A DNA stretch of 64,000 nucleotides, taken from Hysterium pulicare CBS 123377 (Eukaryota; Ascomycota; Dothideomycetes; Hysteriales; Hysteriaceae). Position 1 is the stretch's first letter. Each line of letters begins with the position of its first letter. Of the stretch, positions 30,654 to 43,034 are shown piece by piece. The stretch spans positions 62,001-126,000 of the forward strand of contig AJFK01000112.1 in NCBI GenBank assembly GCA_000467715.1, given 5' to 3'. Made by a program: the position numbers and the translations under genes. Below the pieces are notes generated by a model, which saw only the letters and a program-made list of their open reading frames with translations, did not search any database and was not told the DNA's origin.

Positions 30654-32261
30654 TCAGAATATTGCCAATATGAGAAGTGCAACCCCCAGAAGGCTGCCCG
30701 TTGCCGGCAGAGCAATGCTCTTCTCCGCAGCTCCTTTCTTGGTGGAACTGGGGTGAGCACCAGAGGCAGTGGAAGTGGCATTGCCCGAGGTATTCTCTCC
30801 TCCAGGGGTATTACTTTCATCGTTAGGCAGAGGCTTGATAGCCAAATTCTGCACTTCATTCCCGTTGCTCGCATAAACTGCCATTGGAACCGCCGTAGCT
30901 GAAATCGATACAATTTTGCCGTTATTAGGGTTCTTGATGCCGTTGTTGATCAGGTCGTCTGCACCGTCAGGTGGGTCGGGAATATCGAAACTCTGGCTGA
31001 AACCAGAGTCGGAAATAAGGGCACTAGAACAGGTCGGTGGGTTGATCTCCGTAGCGGTCGTATTCTTCGATTGGATGAGGGAAATGTCTAGTTTGTTGAA
31101 TTGCGATTGCAAGTTATCATAATCCTTACGCAGAGATACTGTCGAGTTATCGTTGATGTTGACGAGACCAAAATCGGATGTCTCTTCACTATACTCGTAA
31201 ACGAGACCGCCGCTTAAGGCAGTCATTTGAGGGCCGTACAAGGCTGCGACTTCGTTAAACACTCGCGGCACGCCTAGAGGCTTGTTGCATCCATATTCGG
31301 AGAAAAACACGGGTATAGAGCTGTTCTGGAACATAGCAACGAGTACGTCGTATCCCGCGGTCTGGTAGGTCGCGTCAGATCCGCACCAGGAGTAGGAATT
31401 CAAGCCGAAAAAGTCCGAGCGCGATTGATCGGTGGTACCATTGAGTTGACACTGGAAATAATTCCACGAATCTTCCAGGATTTCCCGAACGTCAGCAGCA
31501 GAATAGCCCACAGGTATTGTCCGCGAGGAGTGTTTTGCAATGTAATTCTTAAGGTCTCGCTGAATAGCCCTAACATATGGAGGGTTGTCTTTAGAACTCG
31601 GAACGTCGTTCATAACCTCATTCCCCGCGAAAAAGCCCACCGTGTTCGGGTAGCCTTTGAACGCTTCCACAACGCTGAATATCCTCGTCAAGTATGAAGT
31701 GGTGTAAGAACCAGAGGGGTTCGATCGGTCCAGACTCTCCCCAGATAGCGGAGAGTTGACGTCGATTATCATGTATATGCCGACAGCGTTGAAGATACTT
31801 GCGCAATCATCATGGTTAAGGGAAGGATCGACATTGTAGACGCGGATTGTGTTAACCTAATGGGAGGTCAGACCGAGGCTTCGCCCAATTGTTATTTTAA
31901 GGGAGAAGGACTGACGCCTAGACCCTGGAGAAGAGCCGCGTCGCGAAGACAAACGGTGCCATTGCTGAGCGGGTCCTCTCCATTCTGTGGATTGTAACCG
32001 GCCTGTCCTCCTGGTTGACTGAGTAGATCGATTAGCACCGTGCAATTGGGGAGCGAAAGAAAGAGTTACTAGTCAACGCCAAGAACCATAAGACGGTTCT
32101 TTGAGACTGTGTCTACAAAGTCCTGGCCTTGGACTTCGACGGTATGTACAGCATATCCGACGCTAACGAGAGACGCGACTAGAAGGGCGAGTCGGAGGAT
32201 CTGCAGGACCGGTTAGAAGGAGGATTTGCAGAGCAAAGCAATTGAGGCTCACAGATATCAT
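30654..32261 (-). CDS. GPI-anchored 1,3-beta-glucanosyltransferase (GH72, Gas/Gel family)
   Basis: Cuts and rejoins beta-1,3-glucan chains at the cell wall. Exons 32261-32253, 32200-32070, 32018-31916 and 31856-30654 give 481 residues. The first coding exon is only nine bases (Met-Ile-Ser); its intron has a CTAAC branch site and CAG end. A signal peptide follows (LRLALLVASLVSVGYA). Then GVDYQPGGQAGYNPQNGEDPL, VNTIRVYNVDPSLNHD, the acid/base Glu in FFAGNEVMND and the nucleophile Glu in FFSEYGC. Conserved Cys residues of the catalytic domain are present. There is no Cys-rich X8 (CBM43) module, so it belongs to the Gel1-like subgroup. The Ser/Thr/Gly-rich tail and final hydrophobic segment (LPATGSLLGVALLILAIF) indicate a GPI anchor. 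Confidence 0.93.
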
Positions 32262-32802
32262 GATGAAGGACAGTTAACCAATGCAGCTGTGTAGAGGAGA
32301 AAGTGGTTTGCAACAAAGACTACAGAGCAGCTTCCGGAGATTTGCAATACGAAGACGGCTCTCCTGCTCGACGCCCGGCTGAGGAATGTACCAGACTAGT
32401 TGCAGGCGCAAACGAGCGAACGTCGGCTTTTGATGGGCGCCAGCCACAATGAAAGGAGGGAAGCAGAGGTGGTGTTGCTGATTGTCGAATTGAATTGAGA
32501 GAGAGAAGGGAAATCAAGGCCGACGCCCGGTGTTTGTAGTGTATGATGCAGACGGGAAGGTAAGATGAGCTGCATGACTCGCCCAACGCCATTGGCTCAG
32601 CTGCTTTGTCGCACCAACCCTGGGGAAGGCCGCTCTCTTATCGATACTCGGGTCGTGATGACGGAATTGTTTCAAATATTGGACAGGATGCCCTCATTAT
32701 CTCCCGGGCCACCCAGGAAAGGGTGCGATGGACCCCTTGATGCTGCACGCCCGAAAAGCTTGTTCATTGCCCCTGCATGACTGCGAGTTTCAATATCCCC
32801 CA

Positions 32803-32829
32803 ATAGCATTCAGTTCGATCGAACGCTAT
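32803..32829. repeat. Quasi-palindrome around GTTCGATCGAAC
   Basis: The perfect 12-base palindrome at 32813-32824 is flanked by matching outer arms ATAGC (32803-32807) and GCTAT (32825-32829), with five unpaired bases on the left side. Confidence 0.7.
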
Positions 32830-32837
32830 CAACTTCG

Positions 32838-32901
32838 TCATAGTACCATTTCTTCATAGTACGACTTCTTTATATTAAGACTTCTGCATAGTATGTCTTC
32901 T
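32838..32901 (+). repeat. Degenerate tandem repeat, four 16-base units
   Basis: Units TCATAGTACCATTTCT, TCATAGTACGACTTCT, TTATATTAAGACTTCT and GCATAGTATGTCTTCT follow one another without gaps. They sit about 150 bases beyond the 3' end of the ARF-GEF gene. Confidence 0.8.
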
Positions 32902-33057
32902 TCAAGTAAGGTTCCTCGTCTATTCATGATGCCACTCTACATCGCTCCAAATGCTTATGCCCATGCTATTCTACAACCCCAACAGTCACTACTTTTGGAG
33001 CGGGATTACTATGACCTGCCACAGATACGATTCGCGTCTCCCGCAATGGACCTACCC

Positions 33058-36000
33058 TTATGTCTTCTCCTCACTGGCTGTCATCGCTGCTTTTCCCTCC
33101 TTGCTTTCCGTGGCGGCCTTCCTCACAGGAGCTGGCTTTTTGGCCTCTTCCGGGAAGAGTTCTGCAAACAAACTAGGTAGAAACCTGTTCAATCGTCCCC
33201 ACGTCTCATTCCACAACTCCTCCTGCTCGGGCTTCTGTTCCGGCGGAGCAAGATATCCTCCGTTCGACATGACCAACAAGATGTTCTTCAGGTTCTCAGA
33301 TACGGCTTCATCCTGTCCGTTGGTTAGCCGTTGTTCAGGCAAGATCGTACAGGGCTACACATACCAAATTGTCTCCCTGACCACTATTCATCAACCGATC
33401 CATCGTCTTTATGATTTTCATCCAGATGTCGCGCATGTCGCCCCATCCAGAAAGCAACACTAGATAGTGCAGGAATACTTTACAGAGCAATGCCGCCGCT
33501 CTTACTCTCGTCTCGCTCATACCAACGGGATCGGATTGGTAGACCTCCGGCTTGAGCAGCTGGTTGATGAGCGGGAACAACACCTCGCCGAAGATAGCTG
33601 TCCATTCCTTATGTTCCGGCGAGGCCAGTTCGTTGGATAGAAGTGTGCGCTGTAGAGAGGAGAAGGCTTGTTGCCGGATTTCGCGGCAAGGGTTTAAGCA
33701 TTGATGGGTGAGGGCTCGGAGAATGGGAGACCAGTATGCTGTCCAAGCTACGGAATCGTCAGTACAAGATTTTGAAGTAGGGGTTTCTAACGAACCTTCA
33801 TTGGTTTCTAGGTGAGATTTTTCGATGAAGTGGGGGACTCGGCTCGACATCTGATAGATGATTGCCATGGCCTTCGTGCCTCGGACTACGATCTCGTTAC
33901 TTCTGCATTTGGTCAGTCCTATCTCAAGTGCTTCGGCTTCTTCAAGGGATAACTTACTCGGGCTTCTTGGCTTTCGCGGGCTTCCCTCTTTGATTCTTCT
34001 GATCGTGTCGCTGTTCTTGTACCGCTCCAATTTGTCCCGCAGTAGCAAAGTCATTCAGGAGAGAAATCGCGGCCTCGTAATTATCGGGACCTACGCCTGG
34101 CTGAGAAGAGGTGGCAAGATCTTCCACAATCTGGAAGACGTCTCCTGCGGCATCTGGGACAGAGCGTAGCGTGTTAAGAATAGACCAGAAATCCGGCGAG
34201 TTGGCCAGCTCGCTGCGGAGACCAATAGGTCCTTTGATGCAGTCGGTCAAACCTTTTAGTAGTGGCTGTGCGCACTGTTTCAGAAGTTCTTCTTCGAAAC
34301 TCGAGAAAGTATGCAGAGCCACGGGCGCTCGGATGAAGTCAAAATCCTATGATACTTAGAAAAAGACAGGGCCACAATGTTAGGCTACAACTTACACTGC
34401 TAGCTTTCAGCAAGCTTAGAAGGTAGTAGACAGTACGGGCTATCACTACGGGATGAAGTTTACTGGCGTCCCTAATTACACTCTGTAGGGCATCTGTGAC
34501 CTCTTTTGCGAGTTCTCTTATGGTTTCCTCATCTCTTAGAGCGAGCACAGTCGCCAACTCTAGTACAAAGACAAGACTTGGGTCATACACAGGTCGGTTG
34601 ACCTTGTTTCTATTGCCGTTCAGTCTTGGATTTGCTGCAGGCACTTCGGGTTTCACAACAATAACTCGCGGTGAGCCATCCTCGGGTAGCTGCTCAAGCA
34701 GTGAAAGCAGGAGTGACTTCAAAGATTCTACAGGCAGTTGGCTGATATTTGAGAGTATCTCCTCAAAATGGCACTCTTTGACTGTGTCCACAGTGCAAAG
34801 AGTGTATTCGATCTCCTGGTCCGAAGGCTCAGGTGGCTCATCGTTCGCGAAGGTGGTGACATACGAGGCGAGAGCCGAGAAAATTCCAGTATCAGCTGGG
34901 CGCTCGGCGCGGTCAATGACTTGCGCAGGGCTCTGAAGCGGGATTGGAGGAAGAACAAGGGTCTTCTGAAACGATAAGAAGTACGGGGGTATTAAAGAGT
35001 TGACGAACAAATTCACCATGATATGGATCAACTAATCGGTTTTAGCATAACACATCGCGACACACGGTAAAGCTTGACTTACATGGTTCCAACCATCTCG
35101 TATCGAGGCCTCATTACCTTTGATGACCTGGAAAAGAACTACAGTTGCAAGCTGTGCCCTGCCATCTCGACCGAATCGCACGGCTGTTTCACTGACCATA
35201 ACGCTCTTTTTCTCCACCTGAACTTCTGTGTTGAGACTAGTGCTTGGGGGAATGTCGGGAGCCAACGTGCTGATGTATGAAAGACAAGAGATTATCCTAT
35301 CCAAGGCATCACTTAGACCGTATTTCGCCGCGATCTGAGCGCACTGGTCAAAGCCAGTGACCACACGAGAGAACACGGCGTCATCAGTGGCTGACATAAA
35401 AACATATGATAAGGTGGCGACAATGGGCTTCCATGTGGAGGCGAACATATCAGCATCGAATATGTTGGTGTCGCAGATTGAGAGATCACTGGCAGACTGG
35501 ACCTTTATCAAGAGTTCCTTCCAAGCGTGATCATATGCATGTTTGTTGTCATGCTCTTCTGGCAGAATGATTTCATGAGTCTTGATAGAATCATAGATAC
35601 TCTGTAAATATTCCGGATCAAAGTCTTTACCACCATTTACGCCTCGAAGATTCTTGGAGAAATCCAAATACGACATTCGGCTCTGAGCCTTAACGTTGGG
35701 GTTATGCTGATCTGTGTTGAGCATAATGATGGCGTATGTGAGCACAAAGACTGCATCTCTGTCCGCAACTCCCTCCGGAGTTGTTTTTCCACAGTACTGA
35801 TCGCAAAACTCTGTGACTATCCTCTCGATGAGTGGAGATTCGCCCGGTAAGCGGAACGAATGCAGCAACTGGCGAAGCGCTTCATCAACACGCTGGTCAG
35901 TAAAGTCAAACAAGCCTAGAAAGGCTTTGAGGATTGCTTCATTGGACTTCTTGGACAGGAACTCGCCGAGGACCTTCTTGTCAACTCTTGTAGTGCCTTT

Positions 36001-38053
36001 GACGAATTCCGCTATGGAGCGAGGATCATTCGGATCCTTGATGATACCTTGCGAAGCAAGAAACGCAATTCCAGCTTTGGGATTTTCGTTGAACTTCGTC
36101 GCACCGCGGATTATGACCTTCTTCCGAGCTCGCTGCTCCCGAAGTAGGTTTGCATCGGGATAGTCTGCAGATAATGGAGTGTCTTCTAGTCGATCTGCAA
36201 TAGATTGGATGAAACCAAGTAGAGCATCCAAGCATAGGGGAGGTACATTAACTGTACTCCAAGTCGCAGAGTCGGGGAAAGCGTTTCTTGAGAGCAGACC
36301 CACCACATCCATACAAAGATCACTGCGATCGATTTCGCAATCGTAATTGACGAACAGCTCGACCATGAACGAGGATATTCGGACCAGAGCCCCGAGATTC
36401 TCCACCATGGCCTCTCTGGCATCAGGCTTCCTTGAACCACCTTCCAAGCCAAGCTTTTGTCGGTCCTTTACCGGTACCGGTGTTGATCTGCCGCTTGCGC
36501 TCGCCTGTGATGGGGCGGGCTTCACGAGACTTGGTGCTTGCGGTACACCTTCATAAAGAGAAGGTTCTATCCCTGATTCAAGCGGTATTTCAACACGCGG
36601 AAACAAGCAGGCAACAAGATAAGATAAAAATAGTTCCTGCTGGAGTTTCAGAACTCCCCTGCACGTCGCCAATAGTGTACCAGCTACACGGAGAGACTCG
36701 TTTAGGATGGCCATATTCTCTGACCGCACCAACTGGAACAAATGTCGGCACAATGTGTCTTTGGCCAGATTCGCCAAGCTTGGATGGTTTGCTATTGATG
36801 GTCCGGCAACTTCGAGGGCCACATCTACAATCCGCAGCGCCATCACTCTCATAGTGTCGGTATGTTGCCGGTCGTTAGGATCAAGTAGATCAACCAAGAC
36901 TCGGAACAGCTCCCTTATGGAAGGCAAGGAATATGGTTTGATCTCGGCGGGTTTCTCTGTTTCTGCCGTAGCGGGCAAATCCAGGGTGCTGCTGTTGACA
37001 ATGGCAGTAATGCTCTCCGTTTCATCTTGACCCTTTTCCATGCTACTCGACGGACGCTCCTCCTCCGGTTTAGGTGGCACAGCGAGAGATTCGCCGTTTA
37101 CAGAGGGTTCCATTCTAACGGCATCCATGTCCTCTTTCGTGTCTTCGTCCAGAGCATGAGGCTCATCTCCTGCTTCGATTTCCAAATGCTTCAGTCGCTG
37201 AAATATCACTTGACACATGGACACCATTGATATTTCTGCAGATCTGCGGAGCAATTCCGACAACCTAGCCTGACAGCACATGCTTAAGCCCGTCTCCATC
37301 ATTTCGCAAACACTCTCGTCCCCAAGAACATCCCCACCAGGCCCGGATATCATGGCTTCCATGAGTTTAAGAATCCTAAGAAGAACAATCTCGTCTGCTG
37401 CAGAGTCGCTAGCTTCAAATCGGCAATGTGTGATGGCGGAGGAAAGGAGTTGCATAGCTTCAGGTAGACGCGGCGAATCTCGACTTATTATATTGTATGA
37501 GAGGAATTTGGTGATGGCGATGAGCGCCAGGGAGGTAATGGGAGCTGAGGTTGAAGAAGAGCGGATGACCTGGAGGAAAGGGTGGAGCATCGAGGGGGTA
37601 TCAAACGTTCTAATATCTAGATAACTTTAGTAGAACTCCCAAAGTAGCCAACATGTGCGGCTTACTTTTACAGCTCTTCAAATCATTCCGTAAACGTGAG
37701 AATGCAGATATTAATGGGTTGTCTTGCATGCTCTTGCCTTTCTTCCCTCTCAAGCCCCATCTGCTGCTCGCAGCAGCAGCATCTTCTTGCTCTGACGTGC
37801 TGACAATGCTTTGGCCGGATCTGTCCCTTCTGTGTACGGCCGGAGTTTTAGTCGAAGCTCCCCCAAGTATCGCTGATACGGAAGAGTGTGCCCAGCGGGC
37901 ATGTTTCCGCATGGCGGAGGTAACTGTTATACATTCCGTGACAACGAGTGCGACTGGATTGACCGCAACGGAGATGGCAGGGCGACCATCGGCAGACATT
38001 GATGGTTGTAGATGAGAGACTAGAGCCATCTCTTGCGTATGATTACTATCCAT
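33058..38053 (-). CDS. Sec7-domain ARF guanine-nucleotide exchange factor (Gea/GBF1 type)
   Basis: Activates Arf1 at the early Golgi for COPI coat formation. Seven exons: 38053-37666, 37616-35083, 35031-34396, 34346-33958, 33902-33796, 33747-33365 and 33312-33058; all phases agree and give 1563 residues, normal for Gea1/Gea2/GBF1. The N-terminal DCB part has VVTECITVTSAMRKHARWAH and CKNIRTFDTPSMLHPFLQVIRSS. The Sec7 domain includes FNENPKAGIAFLASQGII, FLGLFDFTDQRVDEALR, the catalytic glutamic finger in FRLPGES and YAIIMLNTDQHNPNVK. HDS regions follow, with WNHLIHIMVNLFVNSLIPPYF and RAPVALHTFSSFEEELLK. The acceptor before IRTFDTP was set by that conserved junction. Yeast has two such genes; only one is in view here. 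Confidence 0.95.
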
Positions 38054-38787
38054 TCTGAAGGATCTTTTTGCGGTCCCAAGGGGATTTTGGATGGGTGGAT
38101 GGTGACAAGTATATTGCCTAGTCCGGAGGAGACATCAGCATTTACGAACCCAAAAAAGCAGGGTTTTTATATAACAAAAAACATGATCCTAAGAAACGGA
38201 CCGGTGACAGAGGTTTGCATGAGAGGAGGTCCGCGACGTATCGTTGTATGTTGCCTGTTGAAGCAAGAATTGAGTACCTGAATAATCGGAGACCATGATT
38301 AAATGCCAAGCCAAAGGTACAGTACTTAAGTAAGCAGATGATCAAAGGCCACCTGGACCGTACTCCTTTTCACATGATCATCAGGGAGAATTCAGGACAC
38401 GAGTATTTGCCCAACTATTCAATTGTTGATAAAATCTCGTTGATCCAACTAAGGTTTTCTTATTGATACAAGACCGTGTACAATCCTACGGTTCAAAAAC
38501 GCCCAATATGCAGGAGCTTGTCTATTATATACAGCAACGAAGCCACCTTCAATGACACCAAGAACGTTTTCATGGAGAAACAAGTGCATGCAACAAGTAC
38601 AGGTCTGGCGAGAGAGGCCTGCTCAGTATATCCTCGCACGGTCTTGAACCGCTTAGGACCTGAAAAAGTCCAATAACTCCTACCATGCTCTGCACCGTCT
38701 AGATAGTGGTGGATACACGTGCACGCATACATGTGTTCGGTGTGCGAGCGACCATGATCGCTTTGTTCAAAAGGCACTATAGGCCTT
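38054..38787. other. Intergenic region between ARF-GEF and ANP1 genes
   Basis: The left part is the ARF-GEF promoter and the right part the ANP1 3' UTR. No further gene, repeat or RNA is recognised. Confidence 0.5.
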
Positions 38788-40353
38788 CTACTCCGTCTTC
38801 TTGTTCTTCGTGTCGGATTCACGATTCTCCTCGCTGCGTTCCCTCCCTTTCCTACAGTACGAGTTAGACTCTGTCATGTGGCAATGCTATTGTGAAATTG
38901 CAGGAGAATAACTGGGGACTTACGAGGATTCTTTCTCAGCCTTGGCCTTGGCCTCATCGCCCGAAACGTCGCGAATCTTCTCCTTATCAGTTTCGACGTA
39001 TTTCTTCGCCATATCCTTGATGTCGGACTTGTCCTTGTCCCACTGGCTGGCTGTGTCCTCGAACTGATCTTTAATCTTGTCAAGCCGCTCCTTTTTGGCC
39101 TTCTCTTCGGCCTCTTTTTGTTTTCTTTCATTTTCCATCTCCTCCATGTGCCGGATGTCGTCTACACTGGGCTCGTAGAGATGCCAGATTGTGTAGTGTG
39201 GAAGACCCACGACGGAGAACTTCATTCGCTTAGCCATCTAAATAGTATGTTAGATAAGAGCGTACACAGCAACCGCGGTCCGGAGGCTAACCTTGCCAAA
39301 TCCCTCGGTCTCGGCATGCTTCTCGAAACTGAAAGCCGGAAAGTGGACTCCTGAGCGGAAGACCTTTGCTTTTGCGAGAATACTAACACCTCCCACACCA
39401 TCGATTTCCATTTCCATATCCGGGTCCCCATAGGGGTCACGCAAATAAGCAAGATGTGGTCTCCATGTAGCATATTCCGCGTAGCCCTCCACAATAACTG
39501 CATCTTCATCAAGAGTGTCTGCAAGTGCAAGAGCTGTCTCAGACTCTTGCCATGAATTCAAGTCGTATGGTTGTTCGCCGCCGAGCCAGTCAGGCAAGGG
39601 TCGCCAGACATCTACCCAGTGGTGTTAGTTAGAAATGATGAACAGTCAATATGTGTACTCACTGGGAACAATGACATCCTTATTATGGCGCATCAAATCT
39701 TCCAAAATTGTAAACGGTGCCGTTTCGACATCAACATCCCTCCAATAAACCCAACTATGGGTGGGCCGCAACGCCGCGCTGAGAAGCCAGTTACGAGCCT
39801 GGGCCATCGATTTCCGTCGTCCGGCCTGAGCCGCGAAGCCATGTCTGCTCTCCACGTCCTGATTTACCTTCTGTCCAAAGTCCTTTTCCATAATAGATAT
39901 CTCTCCGAATTGCTGTTTTGGGTCCTCTTGGGCCTGAAGCTCTGTCAAAAGTTCTGTCAGAAGCGAGATGGTGTTATCTTTGGAATCGCCGACCAGGAAA
40001 GCGAGGTCAATGAGGTTGTGGGGATAAGTAAGGTTTCGAAGATGGCTGAAGAACATTGGCAGATGGGGTGCGGCGTCTCTCAAGGGCGCGCAGAGGAGGA
40101 TCCTCTCCTCCCTCTCCCAACCTCTCGCTGTCCCTTGAACGTTGTTCAAATCATAATATCGCACAGTCTCAAGCTGGAATTCTTCGGCTGCGGAGAGGAA
40201 CCCCAATGACAGGGCGGGTATCAAACCAGATCGTAATGAAGGGAAAATGAATAAAATGATAGCGATGGAAGCGGCGGCCATCAAGGCCAGTCGTAAAAGT
40301 AATTGTCGGCGCCTTCTCAGAGATGGTTGTGATCGGGGCTGGAATCTGCTCAT
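38788..40353 (-). CDS. ANP1: ANP1-type mannan polymerase subunit (GT62)
   Basis: Golgi alpha-1,6-mannosyltransferase complex subunit that extends the outer mannan chain. Exons 40353-39663, 39611-39292, 39237-38924 and 38851-38788 give 462 residues. A short basic N-terminus (RFQPRSQPSLRRRRQLLLRL) precedes one signal-anchor helix (MAAASIAIILFIFP). Catalytic-domain landmarks are RILLCAPLRDA, NLTYPHNLIDLAFLVGDSKD, the DxD in HSWVYWRDVDVE, NVWRPLPDWLGGEQPYDLNS, VIVEGYAEYATWRPH, GGVSILAKAKVF and MKFSVVGLPHYTIWHLYEP. These match Anp1 more closely than Mnn9 or Van1. The C-terminus is an extra charged stretch of about 95 residues rich in Lys and Glu, probably a coiled or disordered tail. I use the ATG at 40353 just before the anchor; an upstream in-frame ATG at 40437 would add 28 residues. 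Confidence 0.9.
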
Positions 40354-42924
40354 AGAATTCAGATTAGCAAAGATCCTGAGCGTCTCTCGATAACGGAGGA
40401 CTGAGGCCAGTTTGGCCGGTAAATGCGGACTCGTCATAGAGCGTACTTGTGAGGTTGAATAGAGAAGGTGCCGCTGCCTCCCAGAGGATATGCGGCATGC
40501 CCATTCGAATAGGCATGCCTATGCATCTTCTCTCGCGATGCATGTAAGGGCAGCATCCAGGAAATACGCCACGCTGCTCCTTGGGTATCTCAAAACCCCC
40601 CGTCACCGTTCAGCCCGCCTTCTCGGAGACGCGCAAGTGGAGGTTGAGGTCGCTCGCAATTTTGTCGTAAGGGATGACAAGCACAGAAATCGAATTGAGG
40701 GCGGCGGAGGGCCACGGCGGATGAAATTGGCGATATTGTCCAGGTCTTCGGGAGGTCGGGAGATGGGGGTTGTAGAGATGGGCCTGCGATTATGTATTTC
40801 GCTAAAAAGATTACCCTCGTATGGCCACCGTTGGGCAAAGATACCACTAGGTACTAGGTATCTTGTACTGCGGGAGGCAATGCAGTTAGGGAGGATTAGT
40901 CGGTTAGGGGCTGTTTCCGGCGTGCCAGTCCGCCAGATGGGGTGGTGAACGAACACGGCAGCACAATTCTGCCAAGTCACTACTCAACAGTTTCAAACTT
41001 GCAGGAGGTCGATAGCGAGCACAAAAGTATTCTACGGCGAGCAGAGCTCCAGTTCATTCGTTATCAGTTTGGGAACCGTATTGTACATACGAATTCTCTT
41101 GCCTACCACTCCACAATAGCTGAGGCGTCACGTAGCAGCGCCAAATTTAGATCTCGAGGGTACACCACAAACCACCGACGATTACGAATACGGCCTGTGA
41201 TAGGCAAGGGGTGTTGGTAACACACGACCCTTCGCTGACACCACAACGACCAGCCAGAATTGGATTGATTACACAGTCATAGTACAAAGACGTTCATACA
41301 TGCATTCCCTTTCGTGAGGGAGACTCAGACACCTTGCCTCTCCAAATGATCACCGCACGTAACTATGTTTTCGGCTGATGTATGTATTACTTTGCTAAAA
41401 CATAATTGTGGATGGCAAGAGCTGCCTACTTATCCAAGAAATGTCACATATCATACATGATACACCATGGTCAAAGATCATTGTGCAAAGCATCACGCGT
41501 CTTCTAGGAGATGTTAGTGGTCAAACGCCTTTGTAGAGTATTAGTCGCACTTCATCCCAAGTACTTCTCAGTGGCGAATAAAGGTAAATGCATCTCGGTG
41601 GCATGGCAGTCGTCCAGCCAAGCTGACGCCCCAGCAATAATAAAAGGGTTGAACACAGACCTAGAGGAGATGTCAGTACTGAGCAACACTTTTCTCCGAC
41701 GACGATGTTATAAACAGGGGTGCTCAGAGTAGCATATTTTACTCATGCCCCGCCGCCGGCTGCAGAACTCTACAGATCCAAAACGGTTCTGTAAAGTCTG
41801 CAGCTCGAAGACCACAATTACACGCTATCGACAATCAACACTAGTGAAGACGTCTTTGAGCGAAACTCCACAACCCATCATCCCAGCCGAGACTGGTAGG
41901 GTGCGGGAGGATGACCCGGGGCAAAGGCATCGTTGAATGGATTAGCTAGTTTTCATCCTCGTTCCGTAGCAAATAGAAAAAAAATTAAACTAACCAGGCG
42001 GATCCAGAGCTGGCTTTCTCCTCAGCATCTCACCATATTGAAAAGGATATTATCTGGTAAGGTTTCAAAAGTTAGTAAAGGGTTTTCCGACGAATGTAGG
42101 TGAAATTGTATAGTGCATGATCTCTCGGGATCAGAAATATTGGTAAGCTGGTATATATTTTCTTCAATAAAGTTCAGTAGCAGAACTGAATAATACGCAA
42201 TCATCAGGTAGAGAATCCTTGAACGATTAAACATGCATTGATGAGCTCATTCACTTACTCGTTGGCTCGTGCAGAGCGGCGGATATGCATGGTAGCATAG
42301 AGAGAAGCACAATGACGGTCCCAAAGTCGACCACTTCTCAGACCGCTGCTCGGTCTAGGCATTTTCAGTGGAGCAATATACTGCATAGCTAAGTTTGGAG
42401 GAACCGGCATAGCAGACAAGAGCTGCTGTCCTGTGAATATAGGTCTAAGGCTCCAAAGCGAGGTACCGATTTCTCCAGTGTTTCGCTACTCCAACTGTAT
42501 CACCTTGAACCGCCCAAAGGTGACCGACGCAACCGTAGGAAGGGTTTGTTGAGAAAGAGCCTGTTTGATGACTCGACAATGCGAACTTGAGAGTAACGCA
42601 GACACATTTTGACCTAGAGAGCACTGTTAGCAGCCAACAGTTTCCAAAGCGATGTGGCAAATTTAAAATAATACAAGAAAGTCAGATGGTAGTGCATGTT
42701 GTTCGTGGCTCAGGGAAAAATCTCCAGAACAGTTCAGATAATTTCGTCATAGAAAATAATGCGGATATGAGGACGGTGGAGGAAACATACCTTTTCAAGA
42801 GCGGTGGTGCGTACTCAAAGACTGGCCTGAATCGAATCGCTCAACGCATATTGAATAATGCTATGATGAATGTGCCTGGGTTGGTGTTAAAGTCGCGACA
42901 AGAGTTCAAGCGAAAAATAATCAA

Positions 42925-42936
42925 GTACCTAGGTAC
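42925..42936. repeat. Palindrome GTACCTAGGTAC upstream of MTR3
   Basis: Perfect 12-base palindrome about 100 bases before the MTR3 ATG. It shares its core CCTAGGTA with a second palindrome nearby. Confidence 0.7.
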
Positions 42937-42985
42937 CTTACTTAAGCGACAATTATGTAATCAGCATAGGTATTCGTACTTCGAA

Positions 42986-42997
42986 ATACCTAGGTAT
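42986..42997. repeat. Palindrome ATACCTAGGTAT upstream of MTR3
   Basis: Perfect 12-base palindrome about 40 bases before the MTR3 ATG, 61 bases from the first copy by start position. A related half site, CATAGGTAT, lies between them. Confidence 0.7.
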
Positions 42998-43034
42998 GAC
43001 GGCTGCTGTCAAAAGTTGAATCAACACCACAATA

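Larger units (their letters stand above)
32262..33057. other. Intergenic region between GH72 and the ARF-GEF gene
   Basis: Holds the GH72 promoter on the left and the 3' UTR of the ARF-GEF gene on the right. It contains a quasi-palindrome and a small tandem repeat, listed separately. Confidence 0.5.
40354..43034. other. Long intergenic region between ANP1 and MTR3
   Basis: About 2.7 kb between divergent genes, far longer than other gaps in the housekeeping half. The ends must hold two promoters. Several medium open frames occur (for example 42587-43066 plus), but none shows a family motif or splice logic. Two 12-base palindromes lie close to the MTR3 start. No tRNA or repeat family is recognised. 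Confidence 0.45.

Noticed and set aside
40354-40437. N-terminal extension of ANP1 from an upstream ATG
   Set aside because: Type II Golgi enzymes have a short tail before the anchor, which the ATG at 40353 provides.
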